A stretch of 64,000 nucleotides of DNA, taken from assembly GCF_900112525.1 (NCBI RefSeq), contig NZ_FOMD01000002.1:124001-188000 (forward strand), written 5' to 3'. Below, in pieces: positions 45,657 through 54,380 of this stretch. A program made the position numbers and the translations under genes. The notes under the pieces were generated by a model. The model ran no database searches, was not told the origin of the DNA, and saw only the letters and a program-made list of their open reading frames with translations. This stretch comes from Klenkia taihuensis. Its GTDB lineage: Bacteria > Actinomycetota > Actinomycetes > Mycobacteriales > Geodermatophilaceae. The first letter of the stretch is position 1, and each line of letters opens with the position of its first letter.

Positions 45657-46549
45657 CGGACCCCCACCTCGCTGCGGATGCCCGCGAACAGGTCGTCCTC
45701 GGGCGTCGTGCTGTCGACCGTCGAGCGGGCCAGCTCGAAGTCCTCGGTCGGCCAGACCCGCTGCTGCATGTCCATCGGGGTGGAGAACCAGCGGCCGGTG
45801 GGGTCGATCTGGGTGGCGTGCGCGATCAGCGCCCGGTCGCGGATGCCGAAGTACTCACCGCACGGCACCCGGGTGGTCACCCGGTGGGAGATGTCCTTGG
45901 CCGGGTCCCAGTTCTGCAGCATCTCGGCGTAGGGCGAGTCCAGGCCCGCGGCCAGCATCGCCTCGTGGATCGCCTTGGTGCGGGGCAGCGTGAAGCTCAT
46001 GTTGTAGTACAGCTTGCTGACCTGCCACGGCTCGCCCAGGTCGGGGTAGCGGTCGGGGTCGGCGGCGGCCTCGAAGGCGTGCACCGAGATCTCGTGGGTC
46101 TTGATGTGGTCGGGGTGCGGGTAGCCGCCGCGCTCGTCGTAGGTGGTCATCACCTGCGGGCGGAACCGGCGGATGAGCGCGACCAGCGGGGCCGCGGCCT
46201 CCTCGAGGGGCACCAGCGCGAAGCAGTCCTCGGGCAGCGGCGGCAGCGGGTCGCCCTCGGGCAGGCCGGAGTCGACGAAGCCCAGCCACTCCTGGCCGAC
46301 GCCGAGGATCTCCCGGGCCGCGGCCATCTCCTGGGCGCGGATCTCCGGCAGCCGCTCGAGGACGTCGGGGCGGTCCATCGCCGGGTTGAGCACGGAGCCG
46401 CGTTCGCCCCCGGTGCAGGTGGCGACGAGGACGTCGACGCCCTCGTGCACGTACTTGGCCATGGTGGCCGCACCCTTGCTGGACTCGTCGTCGGGGTGGG
46501 CGTGCACCGCGAGCAGGCGCAGCTGGTCGGCGTGGGTCACGCCTTCCAT
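45653..46549 (-). CDS. mca: Mycothiol S-conjugate amidase Mca
   Basis: A 298-residue zinc enzyme that cleaves mycothiol adducts, releasing mercapturic acids in detoxification. Zinc motif [18 protein letters not shown] at about 11-28 and second ligand region [19 protein letters not shown]. The C-terminal half ([20 protein letters not shown]) and length distinguish Mca from the deacetylase MshB. ATG 46549 precedes the motif closely. Evidence that the organism makes mycothiol. Divergent from greA. Confidence 0.95.
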   Translation of the reverse strand: MEGVTHADQLRLLAVHAHPDDESSKGAATMAKYVHEGVDVLVATCTGGERGSVLNPAMDRPDVLERLPEIRAQEMAAAREILGVGQEWLGFVDSGLPEGDPLPPLPEDCFALVPLEEAAAPLVALIRRFRPQVMTTYDERGGYPHPDHIKTHEISVHAFEAAADPDRYPDLGEPWQVSKLYYNMSFTLPRTKAIHEAMLAAGLDSPYAEMLQNWDPAKDISHRVTTRVPCGEYFGIRDRALIAHATQIDPTGRWFSTPMDMQQRVWPTEDFELARSTVDSTTPEDDLFAGIRSEVGVR

Positions 46550-46642
46550 GGTCCCACCCGGGCGAGGGGGACGGCGCCGCACCCGGGTCCCGCTGCAGGT
46601 GCGCTGGGCCACAGCGGGGTGTTAGCTTGTCCGTTCGACCGC

Positions 46643-46669
46643 AGCCGCTCCCCGCACCGGGGGGCGGCT
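46643..46669 (+). promoter_or_regulatory. Hairpin in the greA leader
   Basis: An 11-pair stem (AGCCGCTCCCC against GGGGGGCGGCT, one G-T pair) with a five-base loop, followed by CTTGAGTTGT. It lies 18 bases before greA, and the neighbour on the other side is divergent, so it belongs to the greA leader: an attenuator candidate. Confidence 0.5.
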
Positions 46670-46686
46670 CTTGAGTTGTAGGAGCC

Positions 46687-47196
46687 GTGATCGTGTCCAC
46701 GACCGACGAGCAGGACCAGGGCGTCTGGCTGACCCAGGAGGCCCACGACCGGCTGAAGGCCGAGCTCGACGAGCTGGTCGCCGGGCGGCCCGCGATGGCC
46801 GCGGAGATCAACGCCCGCCGCGAGGAGGGCGACCTCAAGGAGAACGGCGGCTACCACGCGGCCAAGGACGAGCAGGGCAAGCAGGAGGGCCGGATCCGCC
46901 AGCTCACCGACCTGCTGCGCAAGGCCCGGGTCGGCGAGCCGCCGAAGACCGCCACCGACGCCGCCCTCGGCACGGTCATCACCATCGCCTTCGACGGCGA
47001 CGAGGACGACACCGAGAAGTTCCTGCTGGGCTCGCGCGAGATCGCCGGCACCACCGAGCTGTCGGTGTACTCCCCCGAGTCCGCGCTGGGATCGGCGATC
47101 CTGGGCGCCAAGCCCGGCAGCTCGGTGACCTACACCGCGCCCAACGGCAAGGACATCACCGTCAAGGTGCTGGCCGTCGAGCCCTTCGTGCCCTGA
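46687..47196 (+). CDS. greA: Transcription elongation factor GreA
   Basis: A 169-residue factor that rescues stalled RNA polymerase by stimulating transcript cleavage. The N-terminal coiled coil (about 13-85) carries the acidic tip in NARREEGDLKENGGYHAAKD; the C-terminal FKBP-like domain has PESALGSAILGAKPGSSVTY. GTG at 46687 has TAGGAG seven bases upstream; another GTG six bases later is possible. The next zinc-ribbon gene overlaps or follows the stop directly. Confidence 0.95.
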   Translation: MIVSTTDEQDQGVWLTQEAHDRLKAELDELVAGRPAMAAEINARREEGDLKENGGYHAAKDEQGKQEGRIRQLTDLLRKARVGEPPKTATDAALGTVITIAFDGDEDDTEKFLLGSREIAGTTELSVYSPESALGSAILGAKPGSSVTYTAPNGKDITVKVLAVEPFVP

Positions 47197-47204
47197 GGCA
47201 GACG

Positions 47205-47570
47205 CTGAGCGAGCACGACGTCGACGACGACCCCGGGGGCCCGCGCCCCCGGGGTCGTTCGCGTCGGCGGGAGAACACGACCTTCGCGTGCGTGCACTGC
47301 GCGCGCACGGTGCCGGCCAACACCGACGGGCACTACCGCAACCACTGCCCGTTCTGCCTGTGGTCGCTGCACGTGGACGTCGTGCCCGGCGACCGGGCCT
47401 CGACCTGCCGGCAGGCCATGGAGCCGATCGGCCTGGTGGAGAAGTCGGGCAAGGGCTGGCAGGTGGTGCACCGCTGCACCGCCTGCGGCCACCGCCAGCC
47501 CAACCGCCTGGTCCGCGACGGCGACGCCCCCGACGACCTGGACCTGGTGCTGGCGCTCCCCTGGTTGTGA
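47205..47570 (+). CDS. RNHCP domain zinc-ribbon protein, non-standard start
   Basis: About 121 residues. The RNHCP domain is clear: FACVHCARTVP, GHYRNHCPFCLWSLHVDVVP, GDRASTCRQAM, and a second Cys pair in HRCTACGHRQPN. Four CxxC-like pairs should bind zinc. No ATG, GTG or TTG lies in frame upstream of the first Cys pair as far as greA; the CTG at 47205, seven bases after a GAGG, is the best candidate, otherwise a shift from greA. A strong palindrome sits inside its first codons. The only in-frame GTG (47292) would remove the first Cys. Function unknown. Confidence 0.7.
   Translation: MSEHDVDDDPGGPRPRGRSRRRENTTFACVHCARTVPANTDGHYRNHCPFCLWSLHVDVVPGDRASTCRQAMEPIGLVEKSGKGWQVVHRCTACGHRQPNRLVRDGDAPDDLDLVLALPWL
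47228..47257 (+). terminator. Strong hairpin just after greA, inside the start of the RNHCP frame
   Basis: Perfect 13-bp inverted repeat (CGACCCCGGGGGC against GCCCCCGGGGTCG) with a four-base loop, 31 bases after the greA stop, followed by TTCG. Looks like a greA terminator, yet the RNHCP reading frame passes through it. Confidence 0.65.
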
Positions 47571-47600
47571 GGACCTGGGCGTGGACCCCGCCGGGCCGGC

Positions 47601-49673
47601 TCAGCCCAGGCCGCGGCGGGCCAGCAGCGGGGCCGGGTCGGGGTCGTGCCCGACGACGTCGCGGAAGGCGCCGATCGGGTCGACCGAGCCGCCGCGGGAG
47701 AGCAGCTTGTCCCGGAAGGCGTCGCCGTTGGCCCGCGTCAGGCCGCCGTTGGCCTTGAACCACTCCACGGTGTCGGCGTCGAGCACCTCGGACCAGATGT
47801 AGGAGTAGTAGCCCGCCGCGTAGCCCCCGGAGAAGACGTGCTGGAAGTACGTCGTCCGGTACCGCGGCGGGACCAGGTCGTACGCCACACCCGCGGCCTC
47901 CAGGGCGGCCGCCTCGAAGGCCTGCGGGTCCTCGACCACGGTGTCGGGGCCGATCCGGTGCCAGGCCTGGTCGAGCAGGGTCGCCGCCAGGTACTCCAGG
48001 GTGGCGTGGCCCTCGCCCCACAGCGCCGCGGCCTCGATGGCCGCCACGACCTCGCGCCCGAGCGGCTCACCGGTCCCGGTGTGCCGGGCGTAGTGGTCGA
48101 GCACCTCGGGCCACAGCGCCCACATCTCGTTGACCTGGCTGGGGAACTCCACGAAGTCCCGCGGCACGCTGGTGCCGGAGAACCGCGGGTAGGTAACCGA
48201 CGAGGACAGCCCGTGCAGGGTGTGGCCGAACTCGTGGAAGAGGGTGGTGACCTCGTCCAGGGTCAGCAGCGTGGGCTGCCCGGCCGCCGCCCGGGTCACG
48301 TTCATGACGTTGAAGACCACCGGCACGGTGCCCAGCAGCCGCGACTGGGAGACGAAGGAGCTCATCCACGCCCCACCGCGCTTGCCGTCGCGGGCGAAGA
48401 AGTCGCCCAGGTAGAGCCCGACCGGCTCACCGGCGGCGTCGGACACCTCCCACACCCGGACGTCGGGGTGGTAGCCGGGCAGGTCCGGCCGCGGGGTGAA
48501 CGTGTAGCCGTAGAGCAGCCGGGCGGCGTGGAAGACGCCGTCGACCAGCACCCGGTCGAGCTCGAAGAAGGGCCGCAGCGCGGTGGTGTCGACGGCGTAG
48601 CGGTCGCGGCGGACCTGCTCGCTGTAGTAGGCCCAGTCCCAGGCGGCGAGCTCGACGCCGTCGGCCTCGGCCAGCTCGGCGAGCACCTCGCCCTCGGCGC
48701 GCGCGTTGCGCACCGCGGGGGTGACCAGGGTGGCCAGCAGCTCGTCGACCGCCGCCGAGGTCCCCGCGGTCTGGTCGGCGGCGACCAGGTCGGCGTGGGT
48801 GTCGAACCCGAGCAGCCGGGCGCGGACCGCGCGCAGGTGCGCGATCTCCGCGGCGACCGGCCCGTTGTCGTGCTCGCCGGCCGACGCCCGGGTCACCGAC
48901 GCCTCGTGCAGCCGCCGGCGCAGCTCGCGGTCGTGCAGCTTGGCCATCGCCGGCTGGCCCGAGGGCAGCACCAGGGTGAGCAGGTAGCCCTCGCGGCCGC
49001 GCTCGGTGGCCGCGACCCCGGCGGCCTCGACCTCGGCGTCGGAGAGGCCGGCCAGCTGGGCGCGGTCGGTGACGAGCACCGCGGCGGCCTCGGTGGCCAC
49101 CACCAGGTTCTGGCCGAACGTGGTCGACAGCCGGGAGAGCTGCTGGTTCAGCTCGCGCAGCCGGTCGCGGCCGGCCTCGTCGAGCCGGGCACCGGAGAGC
49201 ACGAAGTCCAGGTGGTACCGCTCGACCAGCCGGACGGCCTCGGGGTCCAGGCCGTGGTCGCCGGCCTGCACCTGGTCGTGCACGGCGTCGATGCGGGCGA
49301 ACAGCTGCGGGTCCAGCCGCAGCGCGTCGGCGTGCGCGGCGGACAGCGGGGCCACCTCGCGCTCGATCTCGCGCAGCCGGTCGGAGGAGTTCGACGACGA
49401 CAGCGCGTAGAACACCGCCTGCGCCCGGCGCAGCAGCGCACCCGACCGCTCCAGCGCCACGACGGTGTTGTCGAAGGTGGCCGGCGCCTCGCTGCCCGCG
49501 ATGGCCGCCACCTCCGCCCGCTGCTGGGCCATCCCGGCCAGCAGCGCCTCGCGGCAGTGCTCGAGGGTGAGGTCGGTGAACGGCGGCAGCCGGTGCGGCA
49601 GCGTCGAGACCTCGGCCAGCGGGTTGTCGGCGGACAGGGCGGTGGGGGCGGGCTCGGCCGCGGGCGTGCTCAT
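47601..49673 (-). CDS. dcp: M3 family metallopeptidase (peptidyl-dipeptidase Dcp-like)
   Basis: A 690-residue cytosolic zinc peptidase. The active site HEFGHTLHGL is at about residues 480-489, followed by the third ligand region. N-terminal opening LPPFTDLTLEHCREAL and the block around RFSGTSVPRDFVEFPSQVNE are as in Dcp/oligopeptidase A. Full length. ATG at the right end; it stands alone, with an ABC exporter upstream on the same strand separated by a terminator-like repeat. Confidence 0.93.
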   Translation of the reverse strand: MSTPAAEPAPTALSADNPLAEVSTLPHRLPPFTDLTLEHCREALLAGMAQQRAEVAAIAGSEAPATFDNTVVALERSGALLRRAQAVFYALSSSNSSDRLREIEREVAPLSAAHADALRLDPQLFARIDAVHDQVQAGDHGLDPEAVRLVERYHLDFVLSGARLDEAGRDRLRELNQQLSRLSTTFGQNLVVATEAAAVLVTDRAQLAGLSDAEVEAAGVAATERGREGYLLTLVLPSGQPAMAKLHDRELRRRLHEASVTRASAGEHDNGPVAAEIAHLRAVRARLLGFDTHADLVAADQTAGTSAAVDELLATLVTPAVRNARAEGEVLAELAEADGVELAAWDWAYYSEQVRRDRYAVDTTALRPFFELDRVLVDGVFHAARLLYGYTFTPRPDLPGYHPDVRVWEVSDAAGEPVGLYLGDFFARDGKRGGAWMSSFVSQSRLLGTVPVVFNVMNVTRAAAGQPTLLTLDEVTTLFHEFGHTLHGLSSSVTYPRFSGTSVPRDFVEFPSQVNEMWALWPEVLDHYARHTGTGEPLGREVVAAIEAAALWGEGHATLEYLAATLLDQAWHRIGPDTVVEDPQAFEAAALEAAGVAYDLVPPRYRTTYFQHVFSGGYAAGYYSYIWSEVLDADTVEWFKANGGLTRANGDAFRDKLLSRGGSVDPIGAFRDVVGHDPDPAPLLARRGLG

Positions 49674-49695
49674 CGCCGCCCAGTCTCCGCCTGCT

Positions 49696-49730
49696 CCCCC
49701 GCGGGCCGCCGGGTGGGCGACCCGCGGGGG
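49696..49730 (-). terminator. Hairpin terminator after the second DrrAB module
   Basis: Inverted repeat CCCCCGCGGG / CCCGCGGGGG with a 15-base loop, 18 bases downstream of the permease stop on the minus strand and before the dcp start. Confidence 0.6.
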
Positions 49731-49748
49731 GCGGTCAGCGGGGGGAGG

Positions 49749-50558
49749 TCAGCGGGTGGCGGTGCGCAGGTAGGCCCGCACGGCCAGCGGCACGAAGACC
49801 GCGAGGATCACCGCCGCCCAGATCAGCGTGTACAGCGCCGGGTGCTGCAGCGACCAGGCGTCGGGCACCGGGGCGCTCGCGGGCTGGTTGCCGAACAGCT
49901 CCCGGGCGGCCTGCACGACCGACGAGACCGGGTTCCACTCGGCGAAGGTGCGCAGCACCGACGGGAAGGTCTCCAGCGGCACGAAGGTGTTGGCCACGAA
50001 GGTCAGCGGGAAGATCACGATGAAGCTGGCGTTGTTGACCACCTCGGGCGTGCGCACCAGCAGCCCGACCAGCGCCATCATCCAGCTGACCGCGAAGGCG
50101 AAGACCAGCAGCACGAGGAACCCGGCCGCGGCCTCGAGCGGCGAGCTGGTGATCCGCCAGCCGACGAGCAGGCCGGTCAGCGCCATGACCAGGATGGAGA
50201 TGGCGTTGAGCCCCAGGTCGGCCACGGTGCGGCCGATGAGCACCGCCGAGCGCGACATGGGCAGTGACCGGAACCGGTCGACCAGACCCTTCTGCAGGTC
50301 CTCCGCGATGCTCGCCCCGGTGGTGGTCGACCCGAACACGACCGTCTGCGCGAAGATCCCCGGCAGCAGGAACTCCGCGTAGCTGATGCCGTCGGGCAGA
50401 CCGCCGATGGCGCCGCCGAAGACGTAGCGGAACAGCAGCACGAACATGATCGGCGACAGCGTCGCGAACACGATCAGGTCGGGCACCCGCTTGACCTTGA
50501 TGAGGTTGCGCCGGGTGATGACGACGCTGTCGGAGAAGGTGTGGGCCAGCGCGCTCAT
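49749..50558 (-). CDS. ABC-2 type transporter permease (DrrB-like)
   Basis: A 269-residue membrane protein with six segments. Signature parts are PDLIVFATLSPIMFVLLFRY, then QTVVFGSTTTGASIAEDLQK with the following DRFRSLPMSRSAVLIGRTVA, and RTPEVVNNASFIVIFPLTFV with ANTFVP. These are highly typical of the daunorubicin-type permease DrrB. Coupled by ATGA to the ATPase upstream. Substrate unknown. Confidence 0.93.
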   Translation of the reverse strand: MSALAHTFSDSVVITRRNLIKVKRVPDLIVFATLSPIMFVLLFRYVFGGAIGGLPDGISYAEFLLPGIFAQTVVFGSTTTGASIAEDLQKGLVDRFRSLPMSRSAVLIGRTVADLGLNAISILVMALTGLLVGWRITSSPLEAAAGFLVLLVFAFAVSWMMALVGLLVRTPEVVNNASFIVIFPLTFVANTFVPLETFPSVLRTFAEWNPVSSVVQAARELFGNQPASAPVPDAWSLQHPALYTLIWAAVILAVFVPLAVRAYLRTATR

Positions 50559-51538
50559 CGGGTGGTCTCCGTGGTCTCGGGTGCGGAGCCCTCGGCGGCG
50601 TCGGCCGAGTGCCCGGTCAGGGTCAGGAAGACGTCGTCGAGGTCGGGCCGGCGCAGCCCGACGTCCAGCAGCTCGACACCGCTGCCCTCCAGCAGCCGCA
50701 GCGCCTCGGCGAGGGTGGCCGCGCCGCCCTTCACCGGCAGGGTCAGCCGGCGGGTCTGCTCGTCGCGCTGGGCGTCGTCGACGGCCAGCGGGCGCAGCAG
50801 CTCGGCCGCGCGCCCCAGGCCCTCGACCGAGCCGACGGTGAGCTCCAGCCGCTCGCCGCCGACCTGCGCCTTCAACTCGTCCGCGGTGCCGCGCGCGATG
50901 ACGCTGCCGCGGTCGATGACCACCATGCGGTCGGCCAGCCGGTCGGCCTCCTCGAGGTACTGGGTGGTGAGCAGGATCGTGGTGCCGTCGCTGACCAGGT
51001 CGGCGATGAACTCCCACATGCCCAGCCGGCTGCGCGGGTCGAGGCCGGTGGTGGGCTCGTCGAGGAAGAGCACCTGCGGGCGGGCGATGAGCGAGGCGGC
51101 GATGTCCAGCCGGCGGCGCATGCCGCCGGAGTACGTCTTGGCCGGCCGCCGCGCGGCGTCGGTGAGGTCGAACCGCTCCAGCAGCTCCCCGGCCCGCCGC
51201 CGGGACTCCTTCTTGCCCAGCCGGTAGAGCCGGCCGACCATCTCCAGGTTCTCCTCGCCGGTGAGGTACTCGTCGACCGCGGCGTACTGCCCGGTCAGCC
51301 CGATGACCGAGCGCACCTGGTCGGCCTGGGTGGCGACGTCCAGGCCGGTGATCTCGGCCCGGCCGCCGTCGGCGCGCAGCAGCGTGGACAGGATGCGCAC
51401 CACCGTCGTCTTGCCCGCGCCGTTGGGCCCCAGCAGCCCCAGCACCGTGCCGCGGGCGACGGTGAGGTCGACCCCGCGCAGCGCGGTGAAGTCACCGAAC
51501 TTCTTGACCAGCCCCTCGACCACCACGGCGTCGCTCAT
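50555..51538 (-). CDS. ABC transporter ATP-binding protein (DrrA-like)
   Basis: A 327-residue ATPase: Walker A GPNGAGKTTVVRILST, GLTGQYAAVDEYLTGEENLE (typical of DrrA), signature YSGGMRRRLDIAASL, Walker B VLFLDEPTTGLDPRSR. The extra C-terminal domain is present. ATG 51538 is preferred to a GTG eight codons upstream because the beta strand of the nucleotide domain follows within four residues. Pairs with the permease downstream. Confidence 0.94.
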   Translation of the reverse strand: MSDAVVVEGLVKKFGDFTALRGVDLTVARGTVLGLLGPNGAGKTTVVRILSTLLRADGGRAEITGLDVATQADQVRSVIGLTGQYAAVDEYLTGEENLEMVGRLYRLGKKESRRRAGELLERFDLTDAARRPAKTYSGGMRRRLDIAASLIARPQVLFLDEPTTGLDPRSRLGMWEFIADLVSDGTTILLTTQYLEEADRLADRMVVIDRGSVIARGTADELKAQVGGERLELTVGSVEGLGRAAELLRPLAVDDAQRDEQTRRLTLPVKGGAATLAEALRLLEGSGVELLDVGLRRPDLDDVFLTLTGHSADAAEGSAPETTETTR

Positions 51539-51655
51539 GGTCGGCACCGTAGGGGCAACCACCGACAGAACTCGTGCACGTCCGCTCCCACCTGTCCGGT
51601 TCCCCGCTCGCCGGGGTCGGAGGAGGGACCGCCGGCGGCCGCAGAACTCATCGGC

Positions 51656-52879
51656 TCAGCCGGAGGTGACCGCGTACCCCACCCGCTCGAGCGCGGCGAC
51701 GACCTCGCGCGCGTGGTCGGGCCCCCGGGTCTCCAGCACGACCGCGATCTCCACCTCGCCGAGGTCCAGCTGCGCCGTCGTCCGCTCGTGCTCGACCGAC
51801 AGCACGTTGGCCGACACCGCGGCCAGCTCGCGCAGCAGCCCGGCCAGCGACCCGGGCCGGTCGGGCACGCGGACCCGCAGCGACAGGTAGCGACCGGCGG
51901 CGGACATGCCGTGCTGGACCACCTTGAGCATCAGCACCGGGTCGATGTTGCCGCCGGACACCACGGCCACCACCGGGGCGGCGAAGGCCCCGGGGTCGGC
52001 GAGCACGGCGGCCACCGCCGCGACCCCGGCCGGCTCGACGACCAGCTTGGCCCGTTCCAGGCAGAACAGCAGCGCCCGGGACAGCTCGTCCTCGCTGACC
52101 GTGCGGACCTCGTCGACCAGCCCGGCCACGTGCGCCAGCGTCAGGTCACCGGGTGCGGCGACGGCGATCCCGTCGGCCATGGTCGACATCATGGCCAGCG
52201 GCACGGGGACGCCGGCGGCCAGCGAGGCCGGGAACGCCGCGGCCATCTCCGCCTGCACGGCGACCACGCGGACGTCGGGCCGGCGGGACTTGACGGCGGC
52301 GGCGATCCCGGCGACCAGTCCCCCGCCGCCGGTGCAGACCACCACGGTGCGCAGGTCCGGGCACTGGTCGAGCACCTCGAGGCCGACGGTGCCCTGCCCG
52401 GCGATGACGTCGGGGTGGTCGAAGGGGTGGATGAACACCGACCCGGTGCGGTCGGCGAACTCCCGGGCGGCGACCAGCGGCTCGGTGAGGGAGTCGCCCA
52501 GCTGGTGCACCACGGCGCCGTAGCCGCGGGTGGCGGCGAGCTTGGGCAGCGGTGCGGTCTCGGGCATGAAGACGGTGGCCGCGGCGCCCAGCTCGCGGGC
52601 GGCCAGCGCGACGCCCTGCGCGTGGTTGCCGGCGCTGGCGGCCACGACGCCGGCGGCCCGCTCCTCGTCGGTCAGCCGGGCGATGCGGGTGTAGGCGCCG
52701 CGGATCTTGAACGACCCGGTGCGCTGCAGGTTCTCGCACTTGAGCCACACCGGCCCGCCCACCCGCTGGGCCAGGGCGCGGGAGTGCTCCAGCGGGGTCC
52801 GCCGCACGACCCCGGACAGCAGGGTGGCGGCGGCCTCGACCGCAGGCCCGGTGACGAGGGGGACGGCGGGTTCGCTCAC
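51656..52879 (-). CDS. ilvA: Threonine ammonia-lyase (threonine dehydratase)
   Basis: A 407-residue PLP enzyme forming 2-oxobutanoate from threonine, the entry to isoleucine synthesis or a catabolic route. Schiff-base lysine is Lys58 in TGSFKIRGAY; the PLP phosphate loop is CTGGGGLVAG; the asparagine loop SAGNHAQGVA is present. The C-terminal 80 residues are one ACT-like domain (SLRVRVPDRPGSLAGLLREL). A single short ACT domain suggests the TdcB-like/type with allosteric control other than the twin-ACT IlvA. GTG start. Divergent from the AAA gene by 65 bases. Confidence 0.92.
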   Translation of the reverse strand: MSEPAVPLVTGPAVEAAATLLSGVVRRTPLEHSRALAQRVGGPVWLKCENLQRTGSFKIRGAYTRIARLTDEERAAGVVAASAGNHAQGVALAARELGAAATVFMPETAPLPKLAATRGYGAVVHQLGDSLTEPLVAAREFADRTGSVFIHPFDHPDVIAGQGTVGLEVLDQCPDLRTVVVCTGGGGLVAGIAAAVKSRRPDVRVVAVQAEMAAAFPASLAAGVPVPLAMMSTMADGIAVAAPGDLTLAHVAGLVDEVRTVSEDELSRALLFCLERAKLVVEPAGVAAVAAVLADPGAFAAPVVAVVSGGNIDPVLMLKVVQHGMSAAGRYLSLRVRVPDRPGSLAGLLRELAAVSANVLSVEHERTTAQLDLGEVEIAVVLETRGPDHAREVVAALERVGYAVTSG

Positions 52880-52931
52880 CCCCCGATCCTGGCAGCACCC
52901 GCGGCGGCCCCCGGATGTCGCACCGCCGTCG

Positions 52932-52937
52932 TACCGT
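52932..52937 (+). promoter_or_regulatory. -10 element of a probable leaderless transcript for the AAA gene
   Basis: TACCGT (TANNNT type) ends seven bases before the GTG at 52945, and no ribosome site is present. This spacing is that of leaderless mRNAs in actinobacteria. Confidence 0.45.
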
Positions 52938-52944
52938 GAGTGGG

Positions 52945-54378
52945 GTGACGGAGACCCCCGCACCCACGACCCTCGGCGAGCTGCGCGACAGCGGTGCCAC
53001 CCACGTCGGCGTCAAGGCCGAACTACGGAAGAACCTGCTGGCCCGCCTGGCGGCCGGCGAGACCACCCTGCCCGGCATCGTCGGCTTCGACGACACCGTG
53101 CTCCCCGAGGTCGAGCGGGCCCTCATCGCCGGCCACGACCTGGTGCTGCTCGGCGAGCGCGGCCAGGGCAAGACCCGCCTCATCCGCACCCTGGTCGGCC
53201 TGCTCGACGAGTGGACGCCGGTGCTGGTCGGCAGCGAGCTCAACGAGCACCCGCTGGCCCCGGTCAGCGTCTGGGCCCACCGGCAGATCGCCGAGCACGG
53301 CGACGCCACCCCGGTCGGCTGGCTGCACCGCAGCGACCGGTTCGGCGAGAAGCTGGCCACCCCCGACACCAGCGTCGGCGACCTGATCGGCGACGTCGAC
53401 CCGATCAAGGTCGCCGAGGGCCGCACCCTGGGCGACCCCGAGACCGTGCACTACGGCCTGGTCCCCCGCACCAACCGCGGCATCTTCAGCATCAACGAGC
53501 TGCCCGACCTGGCCGAGCGCATCCAGGTCGCGCTGCTCAACGTGCTCGAGGAGCGCGACATCCAGATCCGCGGCTACCGGGTGCGGCTGCCGCTGGACCT
53601 GCTGCTGGTCGCCAGCGCCAACCCCGAGGACTACACCAACCGCGGGCGGATCATCACCCCGCTCAAGGACCGCTTCGGCACCGAGGTCCGCACCCACTAC
53701 CCGATCGAGCTGGCCGACGAGATCCGGCTGCTGCACCAGGAGGCGCAGACCAGCTGGCTGGGCGGGGACGCCCTCGACACCCCGCTGGTGCCCGCGCACC
53801 TGGTGGAGATCATGGCCCGGTTCACCCGGCTGGTCCGCGAGTCCAGCCAGGTCGACCAGCGGTCGGGGGTCAGCGCCCGGTTCGCGATCGCGGGCCTGGA
53901 GACCATCGCCGCCTCCGCCGTCCGCCGGGCCGCCGTCGCCGGGGAGGCCCGGCCCGTCGCCCGCGTGGTCGACCTCCCGGCCGTCGTCCCGGCCAGCCGC
54001 GGCAAGGTGGAGTTCGCCGACGCCGGGTCCGACCCCGAGGACGAGCGCGAGCTCGAGGTGCTCGAGCACCTGCTGCGGCAGGCCACGGCGCAGACCTTCC
54101 GGGCCCGCTGCGGCGGGCTGGACCTCACCGGCCTGCAGGAGCACTTCGCCGGCGGCGAGGTCGTCGAGTCCGGCGACCTGGTCAGCGCACCCGAGCTGAT
54201 GGGCCAGGTCGGCACCGTGCCCAACCTGGCGCAGCTGCTGGGCCGGCTCGGCGTCCCCGAGGGCGAGGAGTCCGCCGAGCAGGCCGCGGCCGCCGTCGAG
54301 TTCGCGCTCGAGGGCCTGTGGCTGACCAGGCGCCTGGCCAAGGACACCGACGGCAACCGCACGGTCTACGGGAGCTGA
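52945..54378 (+). CDS. MoxR/magnesium-chelatase-like AAA ATPase
   Basis: A 477-residue ATPase. Walker A GERGQGKTRLIRTL starts near residue 70; Walker B and sensor lie in GIFSINELPDLAERIQVALL, then NVLEERDIQIRGYRVRLPLD and LLLVASANPEDYTNRGRIIT, which is the ChlI/MoxR pattern. Central part of the protein is like the chelatase I subunit. The partner gene, two bases downstream, encodes a VWA protein, as in MoxR-VWA and chelatase I-D systems. Probably helps insert metal or remodel a target; the target is unknown. GTG 52945 lies right after a promoter -10. Confidence 0.88.
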   Translation: MTETPAPTTLGELRDSGATHVGVKAELRKNLLARLAAGETTLPGIVGFDDTVLPEVERALIAGHDLVLLGERGQGKTRLIRTLVGLLDEWTPVLVGSELNEHPLAPVSVWAHRQIAEHGDATPVGWLHRSDRFGEKLATPDTSVGDLIGDVDPIKVAEGRTLGDPETVHYGLVPRTNRGIFSINELPDLAERIQVALLNVLEERDIQIRGYRVRLPLDLLLVASANPEDYTNRGRIITPLKDRFGTEVRTHYPIELADEIRLLHQEAQTSWLGGDALDTPLVPAHLVEIMARFTRLVRESSQVDQRSGVSARFAIAGLETIAASAVRRAAVAGEARPVARVVDLPAVVPASRGKVEFADAGSDPEDERELEVLEHLLRQATAQTFRARCGGLDLTGLQEHFAGGEVVESGDLVSAPELMGQVGTVPNLAQLLGRLGVPEGEESAEQAAAAVEFALEGLWLTRRLAKDTDGNRTVYGS

Positions 54379-54380
54379 CC

